From Deltaproteobacteria bacterium (lineage in GTDB: Bacteria > Myxococcota_A > Polyangia > Nannocystales > Nannocystaceae), in the NCBI GenBank assembly GCA_003696955.1, contig RFGU01000059.1, positions 1-39,813 on the forward strand: a DNA stretch of 39,813 nucleotides, written 5' to 3'. Positions 25,373 through 32,975 of the stretch are shown here, one piece after another. The number at the start of each line of letters is the position of its first letter. The stretch's first letter is position 1. A program made the translations under genes and the position numbers. A model generated the notes under the pieces. It was given only the letters and a program-made list of their open reading frames with translations, was not told the DNA's origin and ran no database searches.

Positions 25373-25414
25373 TTGCAATTGCGGGGGGGGCGGGCGATAA
25401 AGGGACCTAGGTCC
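25373..25414 (+). promoter_or_regulatory. Promoter and perfect 12-bp palindrome before the TPR gene
   Basis: TTGCAA (25373-25378) and GATAAA (25396-25401) with a 17-bp spacer form a plausible promoter. GGACCTAGGTCC (25403-25414), a perfect palindrome, fills the space between the -10 and the ATG and would include the transcription start. It is a good candidate operator. Confidence 0.5.
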
Positions 25415-26326
25415 ATGCGCAGCCCCATCTCCCTCCTTCTCGCGACGAGCCTCGCGGCCGGGCCGGTGACCGCGCGGGCCGGTGTGGCACAAGATCCCCT
25501 CAAACAACAGCAGATGGAGTACGCCAAGCAGCAGTTCGCCGAGGCGGAGGCGCTGCTTGCGGAGGGCAAGTTCGCCGAGGCCGTCCAGAAGTACGAGACG
25601 GCGTACCGCTATGCGCCCGAGTTCCATGCGCTGAACTACAACATCGGTGTGGCGGCCATGCAGGCGGGGGATTGCGTCAAGGCCAAGCACGCATTTCAGC
25701 GTTTCCTCGACCTCGTGCCCGAGCACGAGATGCGCAAGGACGCCCAGGAGCAGCTCATCGAGATCGAGCGAAGCGGGTGTGCCGCCACACCACCGCCCCA
25801 ACCGGGGCAAGCCGGGGGGCCGGTCACCGACGAGGAGGACGCGCCGGTCCTGACCAGCCGCCGACAGGAGCGGGAGGAGGCTGCCACGGCCGAGGCCGCA
25901 GCCGAGGACAAGCCGCGCAAGATGAACGGTCTGATGCTCGCGGGCGTGGGGCTGATGGCCGGGGGCGGTGCGCTCGCGCTTTCGGGGGGCATCGCCGGGA
26001 TCATCGCCGGGGTCAACGCCAAGAAGCTCCAGGAACTCGATCAACCGGGGGCCACGGGCTTTTCGCCCAACAGCTACGCGGACGACAAGGTCTTCCGCAT
26101 GGACACGAGCCGAAAGAACGCGGGGATCACCGCGGCGATCCTCGCCCCGTTGGGCGGGGCCCTGCTGGTGACGGGAATCGCGCTCTTCGTCGTGGGCGCC
26201 AAGAAGAAGAAGAAGGAGGCGAAGGCCGAACCGGCCGGAGAGGCGCCGACCGCCGTGCGCCTCGAGGGGATCGGCCCGGTCCTGCACCGCGGCGGAGGGG
26301 GACTTTCCGCAACCGTTCGATTCTGA
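25415..26326 (+). CDS. TPR membrane protein
   Basis: The 303-aa product has a signal peptide (MRSPISLLLATSLAAGPVTARA). A TPR region follows at about 30-105 (FAEAEALLAEGKFAEAVQKYETAYRYAPEFHALNYNIGVA, then ALNYNIGVAAMQAGDCVKAKHAFQRFLDLVP), suggesting protein binding outside the cytoplasm. Next comes a charged Glu/Ala linker, then two membrane helices near 173-198 and 233-257 separated by about 35 residues, and a Lys-rich loop (GAKKKKKEAKAE). It ends GPVLHRGGGGLSATVRF, a C-terminus matching that of the tandem paralogues at 14691-16833. The ATG at 25415 is immediately after the palindrome described above. It converges on the patatin gene with a 12-bp gap. Function unknown; TPR plus two helices is a common myxobacterial layout. 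Confidence 0.8.
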   Translation: MRSPISLLLATSLAAGPVTARAGVAQDPLKQQQMEYAKQQFAEAEALLAEGKFAEAVQKYETAYRYAPEFHALNYNIGVAAMQAGDCVKAKHAFQRFLDLVPEHEMRKDAQEQLIEIERSGCAATPPPQPGQAGGPVTDEEDAPVLTSRRQEREEAATAEAAAEDKPRKMNGLMLAGVGLMAGGGALALSGGIAGIIAGVNAKKLQELDQPGATGFSPNSYADDKVFRMDTSRKNAGITAAILAPLGGALLVTGIALFVVGAKKKKKEAKAEPAGEAPTAVRLEGIGPVLHRGGGGLSATVRF

Positions 26327-26338
26327 CGGGGCGCGGGC

Positions 26339-27115
26339 TCAACCGGCCCGTGGGGGGCGCGCGGTTGCGGCCGGCGGCTCGTACGGTGCGTCGAGCGCGG
26401 CGCGGGCACGGGCGTAGGCGGCCTCGTAGGCGGCGGGGCCCACGTCGAGCCGGTTCGGTCCGACCCGCGGCGCATGGGTCTCGACCACGGCGAATCGGTG
26501 CCCGGATGGCGGCCCACGGCGTCGGGCCGGTACGATGCGCCGCCATGGGCTGCGGCTCGGCAGGTAGTGGACGAGCACCCACCGCGCATCGCCAAGGGCG
26601 GCTTCGCCCCATCTGTCGGCGACGCCCCCGTCCACGTAGGTGCGGCCCGCGAATCGGACGGGGCGGAACATGAGGGGGACGGCGCAGCTTGCCCGGATCG
26701 CCACGTCGATGGGGACCTCGCCTTCGAGGACGGCGGGCCTTCGCGCCCCGACGTCGTAGGCCACCGAGGCGAACGGGATGGGCAAATCGGCGGCGGGGCG
26801 CGGGGCTCCGAGGAGTTCGGCGAGGCGTTCGGCGAACCTGTGCCCGGCGAGCAGACCGTCGACGTGAAGTCCCGGATCCCAGAAGTCGGACTTGCGCAGC
26901 GCGAACAGGCGCGCCCGCAGGTGCATCGGGTCGACGCCGGCCGCGTAGGCACCGCCCGCGAGGGCGCCGGCCGAGACACCGACGATGCGCTTGGGACGTA
27001 GGCCCCGCTCGGCGAGGGCCGCCAAGAAGCCCGCATGGGCGAAGAACCCGAAGAAGCCCGCCGACAACGACAGGGTGAAGGGGCGTGCCGCGAGGTGGTC
27101 CGCGAGGGTGGCCAT
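26339..27115 (-). CDS. Patatin-like phospholipase with unusual oxyanion loop
   Basis: The 258-aa product is of the patatin-like acyl hydrolase family, enzymes that cleave fatty acids from phospholipids. The nucleophile elbow is GVSAG (Ser 48) and the catalytic Asp lies in VDGGV (Asp 162), so the Ser-Asp dyad is intact. The usual oxyanion sequence G-G-G-x-x-G is replaced by LSAGFFGFFAHAG (residues 17-29). There is no signal peptide or membrane helix, so the protein is cytoplasmic or peripheral. It starts 13 bp after the DUF2378-like gene on the same strand. The adjacent ATG codons at 27115 are not preceded by a strong ribosome site, consistent with coupling to the gene before it. It is the last gene of the five-gene series led by the small lipoprotein at 32864. 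Confidence 0.87.
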   Translation of the reverse strand: MATLADHLAARPFTLSLSAGFFGFFAHAGFLAALAERGLRPKRIVGVSAGALAGGAYAAGVDPMHLRARLFALRKSDFWDPGLHVDGLLAGHRFAERLAELLGAPRPAADLPIPFASVAYDVGARRPAVLEGEVPIDVAIRASCAVPLMFRPVRFAGRTYVDGGVADRWGEAALGDARWVLVHYLPSRSPWRRIVPARRRGPPSGHRFAVVETHAPRVGPNRLDVGPAAYEAAYARARAALDAPYEPPAATARPPRAG

Positions 27116-27128
27116 GATGGGGGCTCGT

Positions 27129-27698
27129 TCAGGACCAGCTGAGCCGGTAGACGCCGACGTCGGGCGACTCCGATGGCTCTCGTAGCACGCGGGCGTGTTC
27201 GGCACCGGCGCTTTCGAGTGCGCCGCGGATCGAGCCGGCCAGCCCCTCCCAGAAGGCCTCCGAACTCGGCGAGATCTCGAAGCGCAGCCGGGCGCCGACG
27301 AGCGAGCGCTCTTCGATGTGCACTCGTCCGTAGTTCAAATAGGCGGCGAGGAAGCGGTCGGCGCGAGCCACCACCCACGCCGGCGAGAAGACACGGAGCA
27401 GTACGCGGTAGATCCCCTTGAGGTCGCGCTTGATCGCCTCCCGGGCGAACTCGGCCAGTAGCGTGGGATCGTCGTGGGCGACGTCGTGCAACAGGAGTTC
27501 GAGGAGTTCGAGGTGGGCCTGGGCCGGGTACCAAGCCCGAGGTTCGCACTTCGCCAACGTCTCGCGCAGCGCAGCCGAAGCCCGGTGCTCGAGGACCTGG
27601 CGCAGAGCCTCCGGATCGAATCGCTCGGCCGCCTGCCGCAGTCCGAGGATGGCGACGCCACGGATACATGGGGGGCCAGCGACCCGCACGAACCGCAT
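27129..27698 (-). CDS. DUF2378 (TIGR02265)-like protein
   Basis: The 189-aa product starts MRFVRVAGPPCIRGVAILG. It is probably a member of the myxobacterial TIGR02265/DUF2378 group: an alpha/beta protein with the N-terminal RG motif, a helical middle (LELLELLLHDVAH, YRVLLRVFSPAWVVARADRFLAAYLNYGRV), and a C-terminal sheet ending GVYRLSW. Known members carry a similar terminal tyrosine/leucine-Ser-Trp ending and occur in many copies in myxobacterial genomes, without known function. The ATG at 27698 fits the RG-motif N-terminus. It is 53 bp downstream of the 988-aa gene and 13 bp before the patatin gene. Confidence 0.6.
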   Translation of the reverse strand: MRFVRVAGPPCIRGVAILGLRQAAERFDPEALRQVLEHRASAALRETLAKCEPRAWYPAQAHLELLELLLHDVAHDDPTLLAEFAREAIKRDLKGIYRVLLRVFSPAWVVARADRFLAAYLNYGRVHIEERSLVGARLRFEISPSSEAFWEGLAGSIRGALESAGAEHARVLREPSESPDVGVYRLSWS

Positions 27699-27751
27699 GG
27701 TGCCAAATCCCGCCACCGGGGGCACGTTTTGCGCGACGATTCGGGGGCGGG

Positions 27752-30718
27752 TCAGTCGTCCAGGGCCCACGTGGCCGCCAGCACGCGCGTTTGCGCTCCG
27801 GCCCGGTCGGCAGGATTCGATGGTGGAGCGAGCCTCCGTACGATCCCGACGAGCACCAGGGCCAGAAAGACCCTTCGTCGTCGTCGGTCGGCCGCCGCAG
27901 CGTCGAGGGGCGGGACCTCGAACGACTCGGGGGGGCCGTCCAAGGGCGCGACGAGGCACCGCGGCGGGGACGTCGTCGGGTCGATCGTGGCGTCGGCCGC
28001 CGGGCCGAGGGCCCACCGGGCGAGCACGTACGCGCGCTGGATCATCGGGCGTGGCAGGGGGAGCGACGGCGGGTTCGCAAGGGGCGGACCGGCGGTGCCC
28101 TCGAGGCGGGCCAGGATCTCGGACCACGCCGCCCGATCCGGCGCACCGGGAGCCGTCAGGCGCCGTGCCGATCGCCCGTGGCGGGCCGCCAATCGGCGAA
28201 GACGCCCGAACGTCCGGGCCAATTCGTCCGGCGTCGGCGCTTCGAGACGGGGAAGCGACACCGTACCGTCGAGATGTCGGCTCCAGGGGGCACGCGGTGC
28301 CTCGAACACCCTGCCCGCGGCACGGATCGACAGGTTTCCATCCGAATATGGACGAAAACGGACGATGCCGGAGAGGGGCGCGGGAACCGAAAAGGCGCCC
28401 AAGGGCTCACGCGTGCGTTGCCGCGCGCGCCGTGGGCGAAGACCACGCGCACCCGGGCCCGCCGCGTGCCGGGGGACGTCCGCGAAGCCGAGGGTCCGGC
28501 CGAGGGCCCAGGCTTCCTCGGGGCTCGCCTCGATCACGGGCCCGCCGGCCCGCTCGCCGGTGCCGGGCACCACGATGGAAGGTGGCTGCCTCCGGTCCCA
28601 GAGTTCGGCGACCGTCCGGCGCAGGCGAGGCGGGCGCCGCTGCGGCGCGTAGGTGCGGACCCATGCGGCCGACCGAAGGGGCTCGTCGAGGGGGTCGCCG
28701 CGGAGCAGTCGCCGACACGCTTCGACGACCAGACGTACCCGCGCGCGCGGGTCCCGTTCGCTTCGCGCGATCCACCGGTGGACGTCGTCGGCCGGTGGGG
28801 GCGGCTGCGCGGCCAGGTCGGTGCCGGGGGGCACGTGGGCGCCCCGGAGATCCGGCATGACCCATACGGCCTCGGGGCCCACGAGGCGCTCGAGCAGGCG
28901 GCGCGCCGCGGGATGGAGAACCCACGGCGGATCGTCGGCCTCCTCGAGGGTCGGCCAGTGCAGACCTTCGCCGCGCACGAGCAACCCCCCGTCGCGTGCG
29001 ATGGCGGAAAGGGCGTCGGCAAGGCTGCGGGGCTCACCCTTCCACGTCCCCACCCACGCCCCGGCGAGGGGGGCCTCGACGTCGTACTCGAGGCGCGGTC
29101 CGTCGCGCCCGGCGTAGCCGAGCCCGAGGTCGGCCCCGGTCGCGTGTTCGAGCACGGTGCGAAGGAGCGGAAGCGACCACGGATCGTCGGCCTCGGCGAC
29201 GACGTGGCGCAGCAGGGGGGGCAGGTGGCGTGCGAGACGCTCGGCCGCCTCGCGTGCCAGATCGTCCACCGCGGCCTCCACGGCCGATCGTTCGACCGGG
29301 CGCGTCGGGTCGTCGACGGCGAGCCGAACGAGGAGCGTCACGCCCCGGACGTCGGCAAGCCGCAAGGGACGGACGCCGACCGGGCGGTCGTCGAGAGCGA
29401 CCACGACGGCATCGGTGCGCACCCCGGCGGCATCGTGGACGTAGGCGTCCATCGTGGCCTGACAGGGCAGCGGTCGGCCCGCGACGTTCGCCCCACGAGG
29501 GAGGGTTGCGAGACGCAGCGGGGGCAGGCTGCCTTCGGCGAGGGCTTCGGCGATGGGTCGACGCGCACGCGCGGATGCAAGTCCCGTCGCGAGGTGTCGC
29601 AGCCCCTTCGCCCGTCCCACGTCCGCGAGGGCCCGGATCTGCGCCGGAGAGCAGACCAGGACCCTCGAGCGCAGCCCGGGCGGAACCTCGGTGCGCTGGT
29701 GGAAGAACACGTAGGCCCTGGAATTGCCGGCCCGGAGGTCGTCCGCGGGCACCGCCCGACCGTCGGCCCGGACCAGTTGCCGCGGCGGTGCCGCCGCGCA
29801 GCGGTGGAATCTCCCGGTGGCGACGTCATCGAGCCATGCCACGAGCAGTTCGAAGTTCGCATCGCGCACGGGGCGGCCTTCGGATGCGTCCATGTCCACC
29901 TCGGGACACGTCACGAACCCGCGCAGTCGGCCCGCCGCCTCGCATCGCTCGGCGACCGCCGCGCTGGCTTCGCACCAGGCGACGCCTTCGTCGAGCAGGA
30001 ACAGCCCATCGGCGGCCGACGAGGGCACGAACCATCCGAATGCACCGAAGGACATGGCTCGGCCGGTGGGCAGATCCAGGGCGTGTTCGTCCCGTTCGGG
30101 GGCGAGCATGGCGGACGGGAGATGGGCGCCGACGAGTCGCCGCCACGCCGCCGGCAGGTCGGACTGTCCCCGCCACCACCGGGCGAGCGCCGCGACGACC
30201 CCGTCGTCGTACGTCGCCTCGAATTCCAGCAGGTCCCCCGGGACGTCGTCCGCCGTTCGATCGGTGCGGATCCCCTCCGGCGCGGTCTCGTCGAGTACCG
30301 CCCGAAGGGAACCCGCGGGGGTGCGGACCCACGCTTCGGTCACCGAGCGCGCCATGACGCGATTGACGAAACGTCCGGCGTGGTGGGCGAAACGGTCCGC
30401 GGGCTCTGCGTCGGCGGCCGGCCGCGTGACGGCGGCGTCGAGCAGGCCTCGGACCCGCGCACGCCCTGCGCAGGGATGCCGGATCGAGACGGTGACGCGC
30501 GGAGGATCGCTCCCGAACGTCACACGCATGCGGCCGCCCGGGCCGAGGGCATGGGCCGCCCGCAGGGCGCGCAGGAACGGCGAGAGCGGATGGTCGCCGG
30601 CCCGCTCACGGTCGGCGCGCAGGGCGTCGATCCGCGCCACCGAGAAGGCCAGGCGTTCCGCCGGCTCGGTGGCAAGGCGCCGGGCGTCCACGAATGCACG
30701 AATCCGCGGATCGATCAT
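27752..30718 (-). CDS. 988-aa pseudo-ATPase paralogue of the HSP90-like protein
   Basis: The start ATG at 30718 overlaps the stop of the ATPase gene (ATGA). The N-terminal 300 or so residues align colinearly with the ATPase encoded just upstream. SPFLRALRAAHALG (46-59) corresponds to its N-box AFVRELVQNAVDAD. VTVSIRHPCAG (75-85) corresponds to VEVAVVDDGAG, AHHAGRFVNR (111-120) to GTFGIGFASI, WVRTPAGSLRAVL (130-142) to LVRTGRAGRAFEL, and GLFLLDEG (238-245) to GGIVLDEG. The Glu, Asn, Asp and Gly residues that bind ATP and magnesium are gone. The remaining 680 residues are of mixed structure and match no family known to me; a short hydrophobic stretch (VFLALVLVGIV) lies near the C-terminus. No signal peptide. 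I infer a catalytically inactive partner of the ATPase. Confidence 0.7.
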   Translation of the reverse strand: MIDPRIRAFVDARRLATEPAERLAFSVARIDALRADRERAGDHPLSPFLRALRAAHALGPGGRMRVTFGSDPPRVTVSIRHPCAGRARVRGLLDAAVTRPAADAEPADRFAHHAGRFVNRVMARSVTEAWVRTPAGSLRAVLDETAPEGIRTDRTADDVPGDLLEFEATYDDGVVAALARWWRGQSDLPAAWRRLVGAHLPSAMLAPERDEHALDLPTGRAMSFGAFGWFVPSSAADGLFLLDEGVAWCEASAAVAERCEAAGRLRGFVTCPEVDMDASEGRPVRDANFELLVAWLDDVATGRFHRCAAAPPRQLVRADGRAVPADDLRAGNSRAYVFFHQRTEVPPGLRSRVLVCSPAQIRALADVGRAKGLRHLATGLASARARRPIAEALAEGSLPPLRLATLPRGANVAGRPLPCQATMDAYVHDAAGVRTDAVVVALDDRPVGVRPLRLADVRGVTLLVRLAVDDPTRPVERSAVEAAVDDLAREAAERLARHLPPLLRHVVAEADDPWSLPLLRTVLEHATGADLGLGYAGRDGPRLEYDVEAPLAGAWVGTWKGEPRSLADALSAIARDGGLLVRGEGLHWPTLEEADDPPWVLHPAARRLLERLVGPEAVWVMPDLRGAHVPPGTDLAAQPPPPADDVHRWIARSERDPRARVRLVVEACRRLLRGDPLDEPLRSAAWVRTYAPQRRPPRLRRTVAELWDRRQPPSIVVPGTGERAGGPVIEASPEEAWALGRTLGFADVPRHAAGPGARGLRPRRARQRTREPLGAFSVPAPLSGIVRFRPYSDGNLSIRAAGRVFEAPRAPWSRHLDGTVSLPRLEAPTPDELARTFGRLRRLAARHGRSARRLTAPGAPDRAAWSEILARLEGTAGPPLANPPSLPLPRPMIQRAYVLARWALGPAADATIDPTTSPPRCLVAPLDGPPESFEVPPLDAAAADRRRRRVFLALVLVGIVRRLAPPSNPADRAGAQTRVLAATWALDD

Positions 30719-32382
30719 CGGTCCTTCGGGTCGTCGTCGTCCGCGGCTCCGCGCGCGAGCACGCGGTCCGGGAGGGCGGTGGAGGGAAGGAGGAGTCCGA
30801 GCAGACATGCGGTCGCAAGCGGCGCGTCCGTCTCGGCGAGGCCGACCAGAGCGCGGCCCGCCGGGTGCTCGGGATCCACCAGTGCGGGCAGTGGGCGGGC
30901 CGCGGCGACGTTCCGGGGCACCGGTCCGAGCACGGCGACGCGCAGTCCGCAGACGTCCCACGCCGCGGCGAACCCGGCGGCCCGCTCGCCGTGGCCGAGA
31001 CGGGCGGCGTGCACTTCGAGTTCGACGCCGAACCGTCGTCGCGCCATTCGGACGACGTCGTCGAGCGCCCTCGGCCGGCCGTCCTGGGGTTGCCACGTGC
31101 GTTGCGCCGGCGCGCCGAGATCGTCGGGAAGATAGGCGTCCTCGCCGAGGACCCGCACGTCGAAGGTCTCCGCGGCGAGCAGGCCTCGCAAGAGGACCGC
31201 CGTGTCGAGGTCACCGACGACGAGCCGCGAAGCCCCGGGTCGTCCGGCGAGGCGAGGCACGTCTTCAGGAGCGACGAGAACGCAGGTCCCGTGGGCGCGT
31301 CGCAGGTCGTCCAGGGTGACGGTCGTCCCCGCGACGGTGGAGAGCAGCGGTGTTCGGCGCGCTACCCGGTCGGTGCGAGCGGCAGCGACGAGGTGGGCGG
31401 CGGCGTGGTGCCAAAGGTCGAGGGCGCCGCGGTCGGACGTCGCGGGGGCGAGGCCGCCCAACGCACGCGTAAGGTCGTCGAACACGTCGTCGCAAACTCG
31501 GGCGACCCGGTCCGCGAGTCGGTCGCGAGCCCGGGTTGCGACCGTGCCCTTTCGAGACGCGTCGGTTTCGAGGGCGGGGCTGTCGGCGAAGATCCACAGG
31601 CGATCGGTGGCCGCGCCGAGCCGTTCGTAGAGTTCCGGCAAAACCTTCGCACACGGACCTTCGTCGAGGACGATCCCACCGCGGCACAGGACCACGCGAC
31701 CGATCGGCACGCATCCGACGGCCACATGCTCGTCCCCGCGAAGCGCGGTACGGTGAGGACGTGCATGTTCGGGGATGGAGGGCGCGGCGATTTCGATCTC
31801 GTCGTCGTGGATCCGGTCGTCGAATGTCAGCTCGGGGGTGACGTAGCGGCAGTAGGCCCACAGGGCGTCGTGAACCCGCTCGGCGATCCGCGCCGCCTGG
31901 GCCGGGGCCGTGCGTCGCCACAGGCGCACCTCCGTGCCGGTGACGGGAGCACGGACGGGGGCCTTGTCGAAGTGTCCGTCGGGATGCAACACCAGTTCGA
32001 AGGCGCGCCCCGCCCGGCCCGTGCGCACGAGCCCCGCGTCGAAGCCAAAGGCGAAGATGCTGGCGAAGCCGATGCCGAACGTCCCGATGCGGGTTGCATC
32101 CTCCCGTTTGGAGGATGCGTGGAGCCGGGTCAGGTACTCGTCGATGACGGCCTCGCTCATCCCGGCGCCGTCGTCGACGACGGCGACCTCCACGATGCCG
32201 TGGCGGTCTTCGAGCGCGAGGGCATGGTACTCGACGCGCACGTCGATGCGCTGGGCGTCGGCGTCCACCGCGTTCTGGACGAGTTCGCGGACGAAGGCGA
32301 AGGGATCGTCGAACTGGTTGGCGAGCGACGCGAGGCGTCGTGGAAGGCCGGGTGTCGGCGCACCCGAGGTCGGATCGATCAC
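30715..32382 (-). CDS. HSP90-like GHKL ATPase
   Basis: The 555-aa product has an N-terminal GHKL ATP-binding domain of the HSP90 type. The N-box is FVRELVQNAVDAD (30-42, catalytic Glu 33, Mg-binding Asn 37). The G1 box is VVDDGAGM (68-75), and the lid/G2 region is TRIGTFGIGFAS (98-108). A middle domain with IVLDEGPCAKVLPELYERLG (237-256) fits the S5-type second domain of HSP90/MutL relatives. It is shorter than HtpG (about 630 aa), and the C-terminal part differs. It starts with GTG at 32382 overlapping the stop of the lipoprotein gene (GTGA), and it ends overlapping the ATG of the 988-aa gene, so three genes are translationally coupled. There is no signal peptide. HSP90-like ATPases of this kind work in protein remodelling and in some bacterial conflict systems; the role here is unknown. 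Confidence 0.85.
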   Translation of the reverse strand: MIDPTSGAPTPGLPRRLASLANQFDDPFAFVRELVQNAVDADAQRIDVRVEYHALALEDRHGIVEVAVVDDGAGMSEAVIDEYLTRLHASSKREDATRIGTFGIGFASIFAFGFDAGLVRTGRAGRAFELVLHPDGHFDKAPVRAPVTGTEVRLWRRTAPAQAARIAERVHDALWAYCRYVTPELTFDDRIHDDEIEIAAPSIPEHARPHRTALRGDEHVAVGCVPIGRVVLCRGGIVLDEGPCAKVLPELYERLGAATDRLWIFADSPALETDASRKGTVATRARDRLADRVARVCDDVFDDLTRALGGLAPATSDRGALDLWHHAAAHLVAAARTDRVARRTPLLSTVAGTTVTLDDLRRAHGTCVLVAPEDVPRLAGRPGASRLVVGDLDTAVLLRGLLAAETFDVRVLGEDAYLPDDLGAPAQRTWQPQDGRPRALDDVVRMARRRFGVELEVHAARLGHGERAAGFAAAWDVCGLRVAVLGPVPRNVAAARPLPALVDPEHPAGRALVGLAETDAPLATACLLGLLLPSTALPDRVLARGAADDDDPKDR

Positions 32383-32864
32383 GGTTCGACCACGTCGGGG
32401 GCCGGCGACGCCGCCTCGGCCACGCGCATCATGGCACCGGCAAGCGCGCGCGCGTCGGCGGCCTTGCCCGGGATCCGCCAGCGGTCGCGGGACTGGTACC
32501 TACGCGCGCCGAACGGATCGCCTTCGACCTCGATGCAGCGATCGTAGCCGCGGCTCGGCCGGCACGGCCGATAGCGGAACGTGTGGCGGTCCCCCGTCTG
32601 CAAGATCGTCAACGTACCGCGGCCCGGCCCGTCCGGCCGGAACGTGACGGCCCGGTACGTTCCGGCGTAGAGGGATCCGTGATGGAAGACGCCCGCGGCC
32701 GGGCCCGTGGCGCCGGCGGCGAGGGCGAAGGCGGAGAAGGCATCCTTGGGCCCCTTGGGCGTCTTCGACAGCCACACGCGGCCGGTGACGGACGTCTCGC
32801 CCGGGGATCCGCAGGCGAGTGCGAACGAAAGGCACGAAAGCAACGTGCGATGCGCGCGATGCAT
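32379..32864 (-). CDS. Small lipoprotein heading the HSP90-like operon
   Basis: The 161-aa product begins MHRAHRTLLSCLSFALACGSP, a signal peptide with lipobox ALAC. The mature part contains a stretch of beta character (VWLSKTPKGPKDAFSAFAL, AGTYRAVTFRPDGPGRGTL, RHTFRYRPCRPSRGYDRC, IEVEGDPFGARRYQSRDRWR) and a helical tail. It does not match any family I know. Its stop overlaps the GTG of the HSP90-like ATPase gene by 4 nt. A lipoprotein in the envelope leading genes for cytoplasmic ATPase-type proteins is unusual. A candidate promoter lies 7 nt upstream of the ATG, and the divergent gene is the cytochrome c peroxidase. Confidence 0.75.
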   Translation of the reverse strand: MHRAHRTLLSCLSFALACGSPGETSVTGRVWLSKTPKGPKDAFSAFALAAGATGPAAGVFHHGSLYAGTYRAVTFRPDGPGRGTLTILQTGDRHTFRYRPCRPSRGYDRCIEVEGDPFGARRYQSRDRWRIPGKAADARALAGAMMRVAEAASPAPDVVEP

Positions 32865-32871
32865 CACACGG

Positions 32872-32900
32872 ATCGTGACAACGAAGACCCGTTTCGGCAA
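32872..32900 (-). promoter_or_regulatory. Candidate promoter of the five-gene HSP90-like operon
   Basis: On the minus strand TTGCCG (32900-32895), a 17-bp spacer and CACGAT (32877-32872) precede the ATG at 32864 by 7 nt. The -10 is weak (A2, A5, T6 only). Confidence 0.3.
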
Positions 32901-32975
32901 GGGTGGCGCCCCCGACCTCCCCACGCTTGCCCCCGTTCGAGGTGTCGCGTAGATAGGGGCGCGAAGGAGTTTCCC

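Noticed and set aside
27668..31135. Very long plus-strand open frame (1155 codons) opposite the HSP90-like operon
   Set aside because: Its translation is Arg/Gly/Pro-rich without domains, while the minus-strand frames have HSP90 motifs, coupled starts and protein-like composition. It is a GC-driven shadow.
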